DNA from: Campylorhamphus procurvoides
Taxonomy: Eukaryota; Chordata; Aves; Passeriformes; Dendrocolaptidae
Assembly: GCA_013396655.1 (NCBI GenBank)
Contig: WBMV01006647.1
Location: 1,645,938-1,709,937 of the forward strand
Length of the DNA stretch: 64,000 bases
Direction of reading: 5' to 3'
Shown here: piece after piece, positions 10,959-24,000 of the stretch
Layout of the letters: each line of letters begins with the position of its first letter
How positions within the stretch are numbered: position 1 is the stretch's first letter
The notes under the pieces: model-generated
What the model was told of the DNA's origin: nothing
Database searches by the model: none
What the model saw: the letters and a program-made list of their open reading frames with translations, nothing else
Position numbers and translations under genes: made by a program

Positions 10959-13424
10959 TGAGCAGGCCACCCTCTGGATGACATTTTACTCCAGAGACAA
11001 CTCTGAGTCTCACTGGGTGGTGCAAACTACATGGGGTGTCCCAGTGACAAAGCAGATGTGTTACTGGACTGAAGGGTGGGTTCAACCAGGACAACCTGCT
11101 GTTCTCCTCCAGCTACAAACAGCAACACATCACTCGTTTCCACAGAGAAATAAATGAAACTACAGGGACACGCTGAAAGACACTACCTTCAGTTTTACAT
11201 TTTGTTACTCTGATTTTCCAGAAGCAATCAAGGCACATCCTTAATACCTTTGGGGTTCGTTCACCTACAGCTCAGGGAAGTGATTTTCCTAACACCTACA
11301 GTACCTTTTGCCTGATGTGGTTATACCAATAATTCTACATAAAGAAAACCCCAAAGATGTTAGAAATGGGGGCACCTGGGGAAAGTTGGTCAAATGCTGA
11401 GAAGAGATTAGTAATTTGTTGTACTGTTTCCCAAACTATGAATGCCTTGTTGGTCTGTGTAGTCCATACTGTGTGATAAACCTTTGAACAGTCTAATTTT
11501 AAGTTATTCCATATGTAGGTTAAACTGTATGTATCACATCATTTACTCCTTTTGTATGCATGCTGAACTGTAAAACATTTAATAATATATATGGGAAGGA
11601 AGCCAACTTGACTGGCATAGAAACCCTGGAGATTGGTGAATAATATATAAAACCATTTCTTCTCTGTTAGTAGCATGTGTCCTGGCTTATTGAGTCCTGC
11701 ACTGATATACCACTTTTAGGAATTCACTTTGTCAATCAAACTTAAAAATCCTTCCTAAACTTTCCCTATCTTTTTACAAAACAAAACCCAAAAAAACCAA
11801 AAAACTAAAAACAATAAGATAAAAACTTCCAAGTCTGAAATGAGACCTCTTCTTACATCTCCTTGGGGGGAATCAAAGGCTGACAGTCTGAATGTGCAGC
11901 ATGCAAGAATCACAATATGGAAATCATGCCAAAATGTTTAAAAACATAAAAATAACAGATAAATAAGTAAATGGAATCTGCTGTCTAATGCAATAACTTG
12001 GCACCAAGTCAATTCTAACCTTTCAACTTTTTAATTTATGCAACAAGGGATTCTGAAAGTATCACAGAGAAATTATTTTTGTCCATGGAGAGAAGAAATG
12101 AAAGAATTTGAGATTCAGGTAGATACTTTCTGCTAATCCCTGGTTACTGGTAACACTGTGAGATCAGAAACCTTTGAATGAGTATTGGTGAACGCATGAA
12201 AGGTCGGAATCATAAAGGAATGGACAAGTGAATCCTGTTTTGAAACTGAAGCAAAAATACTGCCAAACAGATGTAATGAAAACAGTCACAATAATTCCTC
12301 TTTTCCTGAACACAAAAGAATAACAAAGAAGCAAACATCACTAAGCCCATGTTCCTGAAAAGATGGAGAAGACAACAATTCTATTCACCTTCCCTGTTTG
12401 CTTTTTTACTCTTGGAATGATCACTGTGTTTTTCCTTTAGACCATAAAAAAAGACAGGAGAGACAAAAGCAGTGGCCAAATCCAAGCTCAGGCAGCCACC
12501 AGAGGAAAGTCCTGCTACCAGTCCTGTATGGAATCATCATGCAGGATACAGAGCAATGGAAGCTGAAAAGCATCACAGCAACACCACAGGAATCTGGGGA
12601 TTCCAAAGGGCCATTCACAGCTAATTTCTAATAATTTGGATTTTTGACTAGAAAATTGTCTAGCACAGGTACTGCCATATTAACATCAGGTCATTTTACA
12701 TCTCAAAGATTCCTTTTTCTAATTTAGTCATGCTCCTTTTTAACACTCCTGCAACCTCCTAAGGAACCCTAGGGCCTGCTGTGCAGAGAGTTCCTCAAAG
12801 CAGGGCCATGCTGTGGAGGAGAGCTCTAAAAGAAGCAATAACCTCCTTGGTACAGAAGTTGGGGATGGTGATCAACCCCAGAATTCCCAGCACTGCCCTC
12901 TGCCAAGCAACTGGAAATATCTGCCAAAAAAAAAAAAGGGTTGCAAAATAAGAAACCTGTGGCTTTCTATGTCACTGGCACCATTTTCCTTATGTCATTT
13001 TAAAACTGAAAGAGAAATCAGCCTTTAAATTTCATTTCTGAGAAAGAAAACCATATTAGGAAACACATGAAACCTGAAAACATTAGCTAGAGCACCCCTA
13101 TTTTTCTAGAATTAGCAGAATTAGCGACACAATGCAAACTCGCTACTCTCATTGGAAACATTAAGAGAAAAACACTGAGCCAAGGAAAAGGAAGGGAAAA
13201 GAAGCGGATGGCGGGTTCAAAATCTTCCCAACATAAATCAACATCTCAACAGAAGCGTGTGTGCTGTCCATCCATCCAGCAGCAAATATAACAGCAGTTA
13301 AAAAGGCCAATTAGCCTGAAGAAGGACGCGCAGAATGATCAAGGGAGGAGCGCAAGGTCTGTAATATCAGATACAGAAGGCAATGGAAAGATTACAGGAT
13401 GAAGTTGAGAGTGCAAAAAAATGA

Positions 13425-13735
13425 TAAGAAAAGCAAAGGTGGAGAATGAAAGGAAGATTGCACAAGATGATAAAGATAAATAAAAAGACATTTTTCAAGA
13501 ACATATAGTCCAAGAGGTCAGCGAGGAAGACAGAAGGTCCTCTAAGAGATGGCACGGGTAATTTATTGACAGCAGAGGTAGGAACTGATAAAAAAAAATA
13601 TAAAAATGAATTCTTTGCCTCACTGTTCACAAAGCAAGCTGGGGGCAACACAGCAGAAATAGACGTACTGCACATTTCCCAGGGGATGAAAAAGACACAC
13701 TGAAGGAAATTAAATCACTGTAGAATAGGTGATTG
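13425..13735 (+). mobile_element. Old CR1/L2-like LINE, ORF2 fragment
   Basis: This is a decayed piece of the region of a CR1/L2-group LINE ORF2 between the endonuclease and the reverse transcriptase. Family-typical blocks appear in the right order: 'GAAAGGAAGATTGCA' (13448-13462), the 'KxxFxxYI'-type region around 13485-13505, 'GAGGTCAGCGAGGAAGACAG' (13515-13534), and 'GAATTCTTTGCCTCACTGTTC' broken here as NEFFASLFT in translation (13605-13631). The last matches the conserved 'N-x-F-F-A-S-x-F' peptide just ahead of the reverse-transcriptase domain. Stops and frameshifts interrupt the frame at many points, so it is not functional. Edges are approximate. It belongs to an older group than the CR1 3' ends further along the window. 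Confidence 0.75.
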
Positions 13736-15094
13736 CCTATAGTTTGACAATGCTCTGGACAGGCAGGGCTCTGCCGTGTGTAAAGAGAAAATCTTTATTA
13801 CAATATACCTAAAAGCCTGCTTGGAAAGCAACAACCACATCAAAACACAGGGCCAAAACCAGGCCCCACATTTATGAACAGTTCCCTGTGGATGAAGTGG
13901 AACTACCTGAATGCACAAGGGCAGAGATAAATTAATTATATGGGCCATTTAAATGAACTAATCTACTGTCTTTGAAATCAATCCAGGTACCAGCGAAATT
14001 AGCTTTGAGAAATATCAGAAAAGTCCCCTCGACAAGCAAATTTATCATCGACAACCTGAGTGAACCTGAAGTCCAAATCACACCCCTCTTACTCTTGCAA
14101 ATAATCCTATTAATTTAAATTTAATTATTCACACCAATAAGGCGAGAAAGGAATAAAATTTTCTTTTTGTTCGTCACATTCAATACCCTGATTTCATTCT
14201 TTTCTCGTGTATTAAGAGAAAAAAAAAATTAAATCATTGAAGGGACACTCTCCCCCTCCAAGGCTTGGCTGTGCCCCCCAGCTCTGCAGCCCCTCCCCAG
14301 GAACAACTTGCAAAATTCCGAAGCCCAAAGTACTTGATTTCATAAATCAGTTAAGGAGCTAAGTGAAAATAATGCCATTGTTTATCGCATCACTAACAAA
14401 CCTAAGTGCTTAAAGCTAAGGAAATTAATATTAAGGACATTCATAAATCTCAGCGAAAACATATATTATACCAATTTACAACAGCTGAGAATCCGACCCC
14501 TTACTCTTATTCAATATAAAACATACACATGTTGTCTTATTCAACAGAGTGGTCCTAATTCTACCGTAACAATAAACCTTATTCTGTATCAGTGCAATTT
14601 CATATGCACAAATCTTTCAGAAGGAATTTCAATTAAGTTAACATTATGTATGCACCCATTACTGGCACACAGAGATTGGTCTCTGACAGAAGGGAATGGA
14701 CATATACACTTCTAATGTACTGCAAATGAGCAATGCTATATATTTCTTCCTTATTTTTACAAATAAATAATGTTTCCAAATGTAAGTGATTTTAACTGTC
14801 ACTTGGTTAATCCATTAACTGGTGCCTCCAAATAGCAATATATTTTAGAATAATACAGGTTTTTTGGACAAAGAAACAAATATATTGAAAATCTCAAGAG
14901 GCCAATGGTCAGAGTTAAGGGTATGGTGTTTACATAAATTGAGCTTGTCTTTCTGCTTGATCAAAATATAACTTTGTGTTCCGACTAAAATGGATTATGT
15001 AATTAACTATTCCTTTTTAAAATTACTTTACATCTTTAAATGGTGTGATAGATAAGTTTCATAGAACCCATTAATGATTTATGAGATATATTTT

Positions 15095-15110
15095 ATTTTA
15101 TTAATAAAAT
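15095..15110. repeat. Perfect 16-bp A+T palindrome
   Basis: The sequence reads identically on both strands (ATTTTATT followed by AATAAAAT). It is entirely A and T, so by chance such palindromes are fairly likely in this composition. It holds a central TTAA and two ATTA/TAAT cores. Confidence 0.9.
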
Positions 15111-15628
15111 GCTTAGTGAGAGCTTAATCTCTCAAAATTTAATACAATGATGCATGTGCTTTAAATTAAGTCCATGGTTAAATACTTTGACGCATCTTGG
15201 TGCAAAGGTTCACCTTGTAGGACTGAGTCTGCATTTATGTTTGGGTTAAAAATAAATTAAATATTTTACATCACATGCACAAACAAACACACATACACAC
15301 ACAGAGTAAGGTTTGTGTATATTCACTGTATTTCTGTAATCTTTTGTATACGACATTCCCTTTTCCCAGATATTTACATTAAACAGATGGCACACCCTTT
15401 ACTGCAGTTGACCACAATTTGGCTGTTTACTAAATATTTTTTGAAATTATAGATTTTTGAGGATCACTGTCTTGATTTAGAATAGATTAAATATTTAGAA
15501 AGGCAAGCCATGCTGTGATTATTATAAGCAACTGTTATTTTTTTCTGTGTAGGAACATTGTGCTTATCATTACACATTAGATATCTTGTAATATATAATA
15601 ATATGGTTAATATTTGCTGGGTATGAAG

Positions 15629-15654
15629 TTAATTAAATAATTAATTAAATTAAT
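15629..15654. promoter_or_regulatory. Dense ATTA/TAATTA cluster
   Basis: Two TTAATTAA octamers and a further ATTAAT lie within 26 bases. TAATTA is the core of many paired-type and Antennapedia-type homeodomain binding sites. The cluster could be a homeodomain-responsive element or simply A+T-rich low complexity. Only the motif density is seen; function is inferred. Confidence 0.25.
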
Positions 15655-18600
15655 CATCATCACACTGTTAGCTAAAATTCCACACAACGGTATATTTTAA
15701 AAACTCCAGTTTTGTTCCATGCCTTGCTCAAAGAAAATATTTTTCTCTCCCAACCCTGAATATAAGCATCCTTTAAAAAAATTCACCAGCGCTGTGCAAT
15801 AAAAAGAAAAGCAAGTTCAGTTTAAATAAGTCTCTTTTTACTAACTAGTATATTAAATGTAGCTTTTAATTATTGGTTTTGATTATTTTTGAAGATTTTT
15901 GTATTTAGATGGCACACACATTTTCAATCATGTCTTAATTACTTTTAAAAATGCTGCACTGGCTTAGGGACAAGACAGATAACTTGTTAAGCATTTGAAA
16001 TTTCTGAGCTGTTTTCTCAGTTCTGGCAGTCAATACCCAAGTCCAGATTGTAACCTCCTTTCTGCCTCCAAAGCCTGCCTTGGCTGCGTGTCCAGTGAGG
16101 GATTATGGATTTAGCAAGGAAGGTAAGTGTGACTACAAGCATTGGCTCACCATCTGCTCCCCAGCAGAGTTTGGGCCAACCTGCATAGCCTGCAGCAAGA
16201 CCAGGGCACTGTTCTCAAGCCAGCCCTTTCCAACCTGGCTCAAGAAACACATCACATTCAGTCAGATGATTAGGTCTAAGTAGTCCATATGTAACAGAAT
16301 ATTTTTCCTAAATACCAAAATGAAAACAAAATGAATGCCATTTTTTTAATTCTCCTTCCTCGATACATCAAGTTTTACACAAATAAATACTCTCTTAAGG
16401 TTTATGCAAATTATAGAAAAATAAAACTATGCATTATTTAGCAGTTCTCCTATTTCAAGATCTAACAGACTTTATTCACAGCATGTTTTTCCCTAGTTTA
16501 TGTTGGCCTTCTTTTCTGATTCTACTTTTTAATTCATCTTTTTAAATTATTCCTTTTTAAATCATTATCTTATGTGACTTCATAGATTTTCATGTATTAA
16601 TCTATTATTAATTTTTTTTTCCATAGTCAACTTAATCTTAAATTGTTTAAATCTCTTTTAAGTGTAAACACTTGAACATGGACAGTTTTTTTTAAAAAAT
16701 ATGATGCTCTTTAACATTTTGGAACATTTCTATTTGTAGCTTGTAACCTTATTCAAAAAGTTCTTGCTAAATATGTTCTCTCCTATTATAGGTACTTTTG
16801 ACAGAATTATCAAGTACCACATGTGACAGGCAATAGTACTGGTTAAGGGAAAGGGGAAAAAAAATCCCACACATATTGAGAGGGGGATACATTTTGTGTT
16901 ACTGAAAAATATGTTTGTATTTTACATTAAAACCTGACATCTGCTTGGCGAATATAAATCTAGATTAATACGTCCCCCCTTCCCCCCCTTTTACTCATTC
17001 AGTTTTCTTTATGCTGATTCAGGTTAAGATTTTTTATTTTCGTGAACAGCTACAAAGAATGCTGTTAAACCCAGCATTTCCCTCCCTCCAGTACAGCACT
17101 GAACATGAAAATAAGCTGAACAAACATCCTGCCCTTTTTACTTAAACTGTTGTCTGCCCGACTGCTGAATGCACACAGAAAACAATCTAAAATTGTATAA
17201 CCCATAATAGAGTATATTAAATTACAACATTCGTCAGTAATGGAAACTTATTCCCAGATATGAATTATTTACAGCCCATTTAAGTAATCCATATTCAGGT
17301 GTGGCAATGAAAAAAAAAAAAGTGCAACATAAATCTTTAATGTTGACCGGTTGAGAGAGCAGAGCTGAGGATTACAGACATTTTAAAGGGAAGAGGGGAA
17401 AAAAAGCCCTAAACGAATTGCTATAGCCTGTTCAGTGGCTTACTGCACCAGCGTGCTAATAAATTGACGGATGGCATGTCAGGGGTATGAGTTGAAATCC
17501 CAGCATTTCTAACTGGGGTGGGATCTAATATCAGTGCACCAAAATAAAGAGTTTCTGGACCTTGATGTCACAGGACATAGTCTGTGCCTCATTTACTATA
17601 TTCTGTAGGTGCCTGGCATATGTTATTGCTACAGAAAATTCAACACTTTCTGCTTTAACCCCGTATCTGTATTAGTAATTTTTCAAAGCCACTCACAATG
17701 TATATTCATTTTCCTGCAAGCTGTCATTTTACTTTCTTAGAGTTTCTATTTACTCTCTTTTACTGCTCAGCCATCACAGCCTAACGTAAACCTATACAGC
17801 TACCACACAGACACTGTCCCAGTTTCCCTGCGAGAGATACTGGGCACTCCTCACCAAAGCAGGAATTAAAAACACAAATTCTGGGAAATGTTGCCAGGTA
17901 CAGTTTTGTTGTTGCTAGCGATTCCCTCCCGGAAAAAAAAAAATCAAAAAGAAAATCAGACAGCTCGGGTGCTCCTTCAAAACAATATAGCAAAAGATCG
18001 TGGTGGGGAAATGCTCTCACAACTGCAATTTCTTTTGTTTCCTGGAGCAGTACCTATATTAATTCATCTTACAAAGATCATTGCTCAAGAACTAAATTTT
18101 GCATACATTAGAGAGCAGAATTAGCATCGCGCTGTGTACAACGTTCCAGGCTAACTTCTCTCCAAGCAACCATTAAAGGTCATGTTTTGACGACTGAATG
18201 GCATGTCGGCACCTTGGTTCCCCAGAGAGGCATTCCCCAGGTACATGCAAAAGGTTATTAAATTACCTTCCAAGCAACACTATCTCCTCGGATGAAAATA
18301 ATTACAGGCTTTTAGAGGCATCAGAATGCTTTCTATTTTTTTTAAATAAGATGAAGATGCAGTACCTAATGACCATTTTTGTGTGTGACTCATAGAGCCT
18401 GTCAGTGGTGACAGGACAAATGAGCATAATGGCATAGCTTAAAGGGGAAAGGTTCATTTTAAATAGTGACAAATAATATTTAAATGGCATTGTTGGAGAC
18501 CCATCATGCTTGTAAAATGTAGTTTGTATCTCTTCTTCATCCTTTAATTTCATCACTGTCAAACGGTATTAGCTGTTAATATGCAACATCAGGTGCAGAT

Positions 18601-20254
18601 ATAATTTTTAACTATTAAATGTGCCTGTAACTAAACAATGCATCCTGATTGTTCATATATTTTGTGATAGAATAAATAACATATTTTATAATTCACAATT
18701 TGTTCTGCCAAATTGTTTTGCTGTATCTGTACTAAGGGAAGATGAAGGGAGTAAGAACTGTTTAAAATATGATACCTTGAACAAATTTCTTCTCACCAAC
18801 ATGTTGAAATGGAAATGACTTTCTTTTTAGACTAATGCAATTCACAGGTTTGAAGAGCCACAGGCAAGATCGTGAGATACAGTAAATTGGTCAAAACAGA
18901 CCTGGGCAAACCAATACAAGCACATATATACCGTATACATGTCAATAAAAGCAGCTGACAAACTTCATTGCCCTGACAATTTGGCCCTAATAGAAAACGG
19001 TTTGAACCTGAATCCTCCCAGAGCTCGTGAAGTGGCTTAGGGCACAAACAGAAAATGTTTATTTTAAAATACTGAACAACAATCATCAAGCAATAAACTG
19101 CAGACGTGAATTCTCCAGCACAAACGCAAACCCATGACTTGGAAAAGTTATTCCAAAGTCAATCCTGTACTTGCTGAAATGGCTCAAGTGGATATAAAGT
19201 CACAGCACCACAGGTAATAAAATGACAACAGAATATACTTGGCTGGGAAATTGCAACTTCTGGAAGTCAAACTTTCAGAAAAAAGCTTCTAATTTTTAAA
19301 GTATTTTTTCACAGCTTCATCATGTTTATTGCTATATTATTTTCAGATCACTTTCGCCAAAAATGTAGACAGTTTAGGTACCTTTGAGTTGTTAAAAGTT
19401 ATAGCCAATTTTCTGAAAAATTATACCAGCTAAAAACACAACATTAAATATTTACCCTGTTGGATGTTAAAAAACGCTTACAATGAAAAATGTTCACATA
19501 TTGACTATTCAAAATGGCCTTCACTTTGAAATTGTGAAATGGAAGGGATTGCAGATGTACAAGAATAAATATAAAAACAAATGAGTTGACTTGAAGTGTT
19601 GCCGGCTTTCATAAACATGCTACTGCAATAACATGTGACATTAATATTTAATTACAAAAGCACTGCTGCAAAATCTTTGAAATTAATGTTTTGCAAAATT
19701 AACATTCAGTGCACAGAAGCAAAGTCGTTCCAGGCGCGACTGTGATTAACAATGCCATTCACTTTACATATTATATTAATATATTATTCAAGCTAAGAAT
19801 TAACACCTCCTAATTTAAATAAGGTGCTACATATCATGATGAGCTAAAATGCTTTTTCTTAAAATGGCCCATCTGATTTTAAGCAATCTGTGTTTATCAT
19901 TTAATATTTTGTTATTGAATACTCTTCTCTGTAAAAAAGTCCTGGTACTTTAATTTCAAGACGAAGAGATCTCATTAAACGAATGCTATAAGATCCAAGG
20001 ATTACTGAGCCACTGGAGCTGTGTTTTCCTTGTTGGTCTACCTGGTATCACTCCTTTATTCCCAGTCATCAATATTCTCACTCCCACCTGGAGTGCCTCT
20101 CCAGTTTCCCCGATGTCTACAAAAAAAAAAGCCGAGCATTTTCTTCCCTAAACCGTTGGCTGGATCTTCCACTGCTATAAAGGATTATAAATTCTTTTAC
20201 AGCTACATTGATTTACATCAGCTGATGATATAGCTCATATTGCCAGCATTATCA

Positions 20255-20600
20255 CGTTGCTAGAACATTTTGGGGACGGCGATTTCTTGCTGCTCTGCAT
20301 TCTGTGCTGTTTCTCATGTGTTGTAGGAGGGTAAAGACGAACCAAGGGCTCAGGGGAGGTGGCGAGTCTAACGCTCTGCCTATCTCACAGAGAGCTTTCT
20401 CGCCCTCCAGCTCTACCTTTTAGCGTACAGGAATTCAGGCTTGTATCGAATTCTCTGCGTTTTGAACTACAGAGGAGAGTAACTTCTGGTGGGACGCGGC
20501 TGAGCAATCAGGCCTGGAGGACTTTAAAGGGGTTGACATATTCTCCAGCAGGTCAGACAAACCAGTTATTTTTGTTTGAGGGAAATAGTGACGAGACAGA
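20255..20600. other. Local CpG-enriched patch
   Basis: By eye I count about 13 CpG dinucleotides in roughly 340 bases, whereas neighbouring sequence has CpG only every 100-200 bases. An 87-codon open frame on the plus strand (20359-20622) lies in it but has no recognisable domain. It is too short and too CpG-poor to call a CpG island. It might be a small regulatory element, a distal promoter or a younger insertion whose CpGs have not yet decayed. Confidence 0.35.
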
Positions 20601-21003
20601 TGGGTACATCACTTTGGTTTAACCACATAGAACTTCATTTGCCATCTTTAATCCACTGTAATTGTTCGGTTTTCTTATTTGTAAAGCAATGAAGAAACAT
20701 ATTTCAATGTTATTACTCACATAACCATTTTTTAAAGACCAGCAGTAAGTAGTAGTAAGCAAAAGTCCATGATCTATTGCCTTATATTGATAGTTAAAAA
20801 CTCATTGTCTATAATTTCACTTTCATTAATTATAGAGATTAGTTGCAACACACAAGGATGGAGAACTACTTGCTAAAAATTATGACTTTATGACTGAAGT
20901 GTCTGTGTTTAGCTACCAAACCTCTCTTATTGTTAGACGAAACCCATGAGCCTACACATCTCCTCTTCAAAATTAGGCTTAAAAACCAAAGCAAACAACC
21001 CCC
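20601..21003. other. Unique A+T-rich DNA, nothing recognised
   Basis: No coding frame, RNA gene or repeat family is visible between the CpG patch and the A-rich microsatellite. Confidence 0.7.
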
Positions 21004-21097
21004 TCTTAAAAAAACCCAAAAAACAAAACAACAAAACAAAACAAACAAAAATTGCACCACCTCCTCAAAAAACAAAACAAAACAAAACAAAACACAA
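21004..21097 (+). repeat. (AAAAC)n A-rich microsatellite, two blocks
   Basis: Two blocks of AAAAC/AAAC units (about 21004-21050 and 21067-21097) are separated by a short unique spacer containing CACCACCTCCTC. The open frames crossing it on both strands are low-complexity artefacts (poly Lys/Asn/Thr on plus, Phe/Cys/Val on minus). Confidence 0.9.
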
Positions 21098-24000
21098 AAT
21101 CTGGCAAAGAACAGTGTGAAGGAGATCCTATATTTACTTATATGTTCTCAGTGGTGAATGTTGGTAACAGTAGAATTGTTGAAAATATCATCTGCAAAAT
21201 ACTCAAGATTTAGATCTAGATGAATTAAAAAAAATAAATGGAAAATTTAAAACTATACAGGACAGTTATAGGCTAAGAACTCCTTGCTTACTAATATCTT
21301 TAATAATTTGGGATCACCTTTGCAGTGAGTAAAGAGAGGGAATAGAGGAGTGAAATTGCTGACTCCACTGGAGGCTTCTGCTTTGTGATTTCTTCCTACT
21401 TGCACCCAAACAAACTGCATTCTCCAGAAGGGAGAGACAGAAAGGTTGGCCCAAGGATTTAGTCCACAGATCCTGGTGCTCAAATGATCCCCCCTCCATG
21501 ACAATATTGAAAGCTATATCCTGCATCATGTACAACATAAATCTCATATATCCTGTTTTACAGAAAATTAGATAGGATGAAATAATTATATTGTCTTAAT
21601 GACAGTATAAACATAAAAATAAACTCCAGATTGCTCCTTATTTTTTATATCATCTAAAATTGAGAAGACACTGAGGACATTTAAATATGAAAACACTACA
21701 ATCTACCTTAGTCTACCCTGCAAAAGATCCCTTGCTTTCTAAAAGTACCCCCTTATCAGACATGACCAGCTGTGCACTCACTCAGAAAATCTGAGAAAAT
21801 GCCACACACCATCCACTGATGGGCCTACATTTTAATATTTTAGCTAAAAAATCCATTCTGTTCACAACAGAAAATAATGATTCATCTAGTGTTTTCAAAT
21901 ATTTTTCTGAAGTCATCTTATTTAAAGGCCTGCTTTCATATTGGACAAAGAAACTTGAACAAAACAGAAACAGAAGTAAGTTTTCAACTCAGAAACAGGT
22001 GGTGGAGAATTTATTACTGTCTACCTCTCTGAAATCCCCTACTCTCACACCTACAAAAAAATTTATTATAATAAAATATCATAGAAATCAATGAAAAGCA
22101 CAGAGCCTTTAGAAACTGTACATATGGCATCCAAGTTTATGGTACAATCTCCTTCTATTTGAATAAAACATGGCATTTCAAAATAAATTAAGACAAAACA
22201 AAGGAGGTGAAAATGGGAATATCTTATGACCTTCCTAAAAAAATCTTTTTAGTTCTTCTGTGCAGGGAGTATCTCAGTGCCAAAGCTCAACATCAAAATA
22301 TGGATATATAATATTCAGTTAACATTTGATAAAGTGTACGTGTACATATTCACAAAAGCACGCAGAGTCCTTGGAAATTTTACATTTCAGGTAGGAATAG
22401 TCATTGACTCATTAGAACTATCTTTCTGTGGCCATTCACCACAGCCTTGGGAAACCCTGGAATAAATGCTAGAGCTGAGAAGAAACAGGGAGACAACTCA
22501 GGAATCAAAGTGTCCCACTGAACTGCACAAGTCTGACGTGTCATCACTTTCCTACAAACTCAGATTTAGTTAGGCTGGGTTTGTATTTTTCTTGAGGACT
22601 ACATTGATCTGTTCACCTTTATGGTAGTTTTATGTTTATGAGCCACCCAGAAACACTCAGGTAATGGGCTGTAATGTTGATATGCACAACAGTCAACACA
22701 TAGAGAAGAAGGTATGTTTCTGTGTATTATCTGGTTTAGGCAAAGATCAAGTTCCATTGCTTAACTGTAAAGGCTGCAGAAAGGAAATGCAATGAAATGG
22801 TGTTAAATGAGCCCTGCAGACCCTGAAACACGTGGATCTTTAGATACACAGTCCATCACAGGGCTGAGCCTTCCAAGAGCCATGGACATGCCCATGACTT
22901 CCAGCAGATGCAATGCTGTTTTGTTTAAGGCCCTGCACAAGCTCATTGCACCCCATTTTTGCTGCAATTCCTCCTCAACTAGGCACCTTTTTGCTATCTA
23001 AGTGCTTAAATATCAACCACACCTTGCAGGGGATTGTCTTCACATCACTACTGCAAGAGCACAAGCTTTGCAAAGCCTGATGACCCTATAGAGAAATGTA
23101 TACTTTACCTATCTGCTCTCAAGGTTTTATCTCCCCCCTCCCTTTATTTACTATCTCTAGCTTAGCTGCAACAAGCTCAACTTCACTGCACCAGCCTGGA
23201 TAAGAAAAATATTTGTCCAACTGGTATCCAACACACAAATAGCTCTGCCCACTCCTTTCCTAGAAAGATGCAAGTAGAGAGGAAAGCAAAAAAGTAATAT
23301 GAAACAACATTCCTTATCCTCTGACTTTTTTTTTTTCCTTTTTCCCATGAATTCTCTCTCCCAGTAGGTCCAACACTGAACTAAAGAGGTTATAGCCCCC
23401 TCTGGATGGTTACCAGGTTTTCTGCCCTCACTGCCTGTAAAGAGATTTTTACTGCATAGACTTTCAATTTCTGAGCAGATTTTGTCTCAGAATTGAATTT
23501 ATTCTTATTTAGTAGCCTTAAATCCTTACCTGGTGAAGTAAGGGTCTTTTATACAATTTATAAATATAATTTTTAAAATTAGACTTTTGCAATTCATGCC
23601 TTGTTAAGTGGAAGAAGGAAATAAAAACTGGGCACATTCAAGTAGGAGTCACCATTGTTGTTCCTGTCTTTATCTTAGTACTGTGTTCTCAAAATGTTGT
23701 TTTCTGCAGCAAATCCCTGTCACTATGGGTATGTCAGTGGAAGTTAACTCAATTCTTGCTAATATACAGCAAAATCATTGACTGACAAAACCCATATTGT
23801 TTTTAATGAAATAAGACTTATTCCATTAATAATCTGATGAGCCAGGCTGTCTTTCACTCACTATACCAGTGAATTTCCCTGATGGATTGGCTTAAGCTAA
23901 CCTGCTCAGGCTTTTTTATCAGTGTAAAATCATAGAATTTGACACAAGATACTGAAATGTTTTAACCTATAGGCTTTATTTCAGACACCTGAAGTTACTG

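Larger units (their letters stand above)
4732..13424. other. Unique DNA, no gene seen
   Basis: This stretch of about 8.7 kb is mixed A+T-rich sequence with no recognisable coding exon, RNA gene or clear repeat body. The longest open frame (minus strand, 6897-6502, 131 codons) has no domain, signal peptide or family resemblance, and frames of this length are expected by chance. Small items inside it: a nine-base unit repeated three times (7450-7476), a perfect hairpin (9194-9217), a nine-bp hairpin (10933-10958) and a TATA-like motif in a moderate-GC patch (8739-8746). About 12400-12950 is richer in G+C but has no sustained frame. Confidence 0.65.
13736..20254. other. A+T-rich unique DNA, candidate conserved non-coding block
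   Basis: There is almost no recognisable repeat in these 6.5 kb, and many homeodomain-type ATTA/TAAT motifs. Examples are the palindrome AATTTAAATT at 14112-14121, the cluster at 15629-15654 and the palindrome at 15095-15110. Low repeat density plus dense ATTA motifs is typical of enhancer-bearing gene deserts next to developmental regulators, but conservation cannot be judged from one sequence. A C-run pair lies at 16974-16988. A 49-base exon-like segment at 16074-16122 is described as a finding. No gene was recognised. Confidence 0.4.

Noticed and set aside
10933..11157. 74-codon frame that looked like a possible degraded retroviral or host gene fragment
   Set aside because: No motif of either could be identified; the resemblance rested on Trp-rich composition only.
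23926..23945. ATCATAGAAT, resembling a CR1 terminal repeat
   Set aside because: The flanking sequence has no other CR1 block, so a 10-base match is not evidence.
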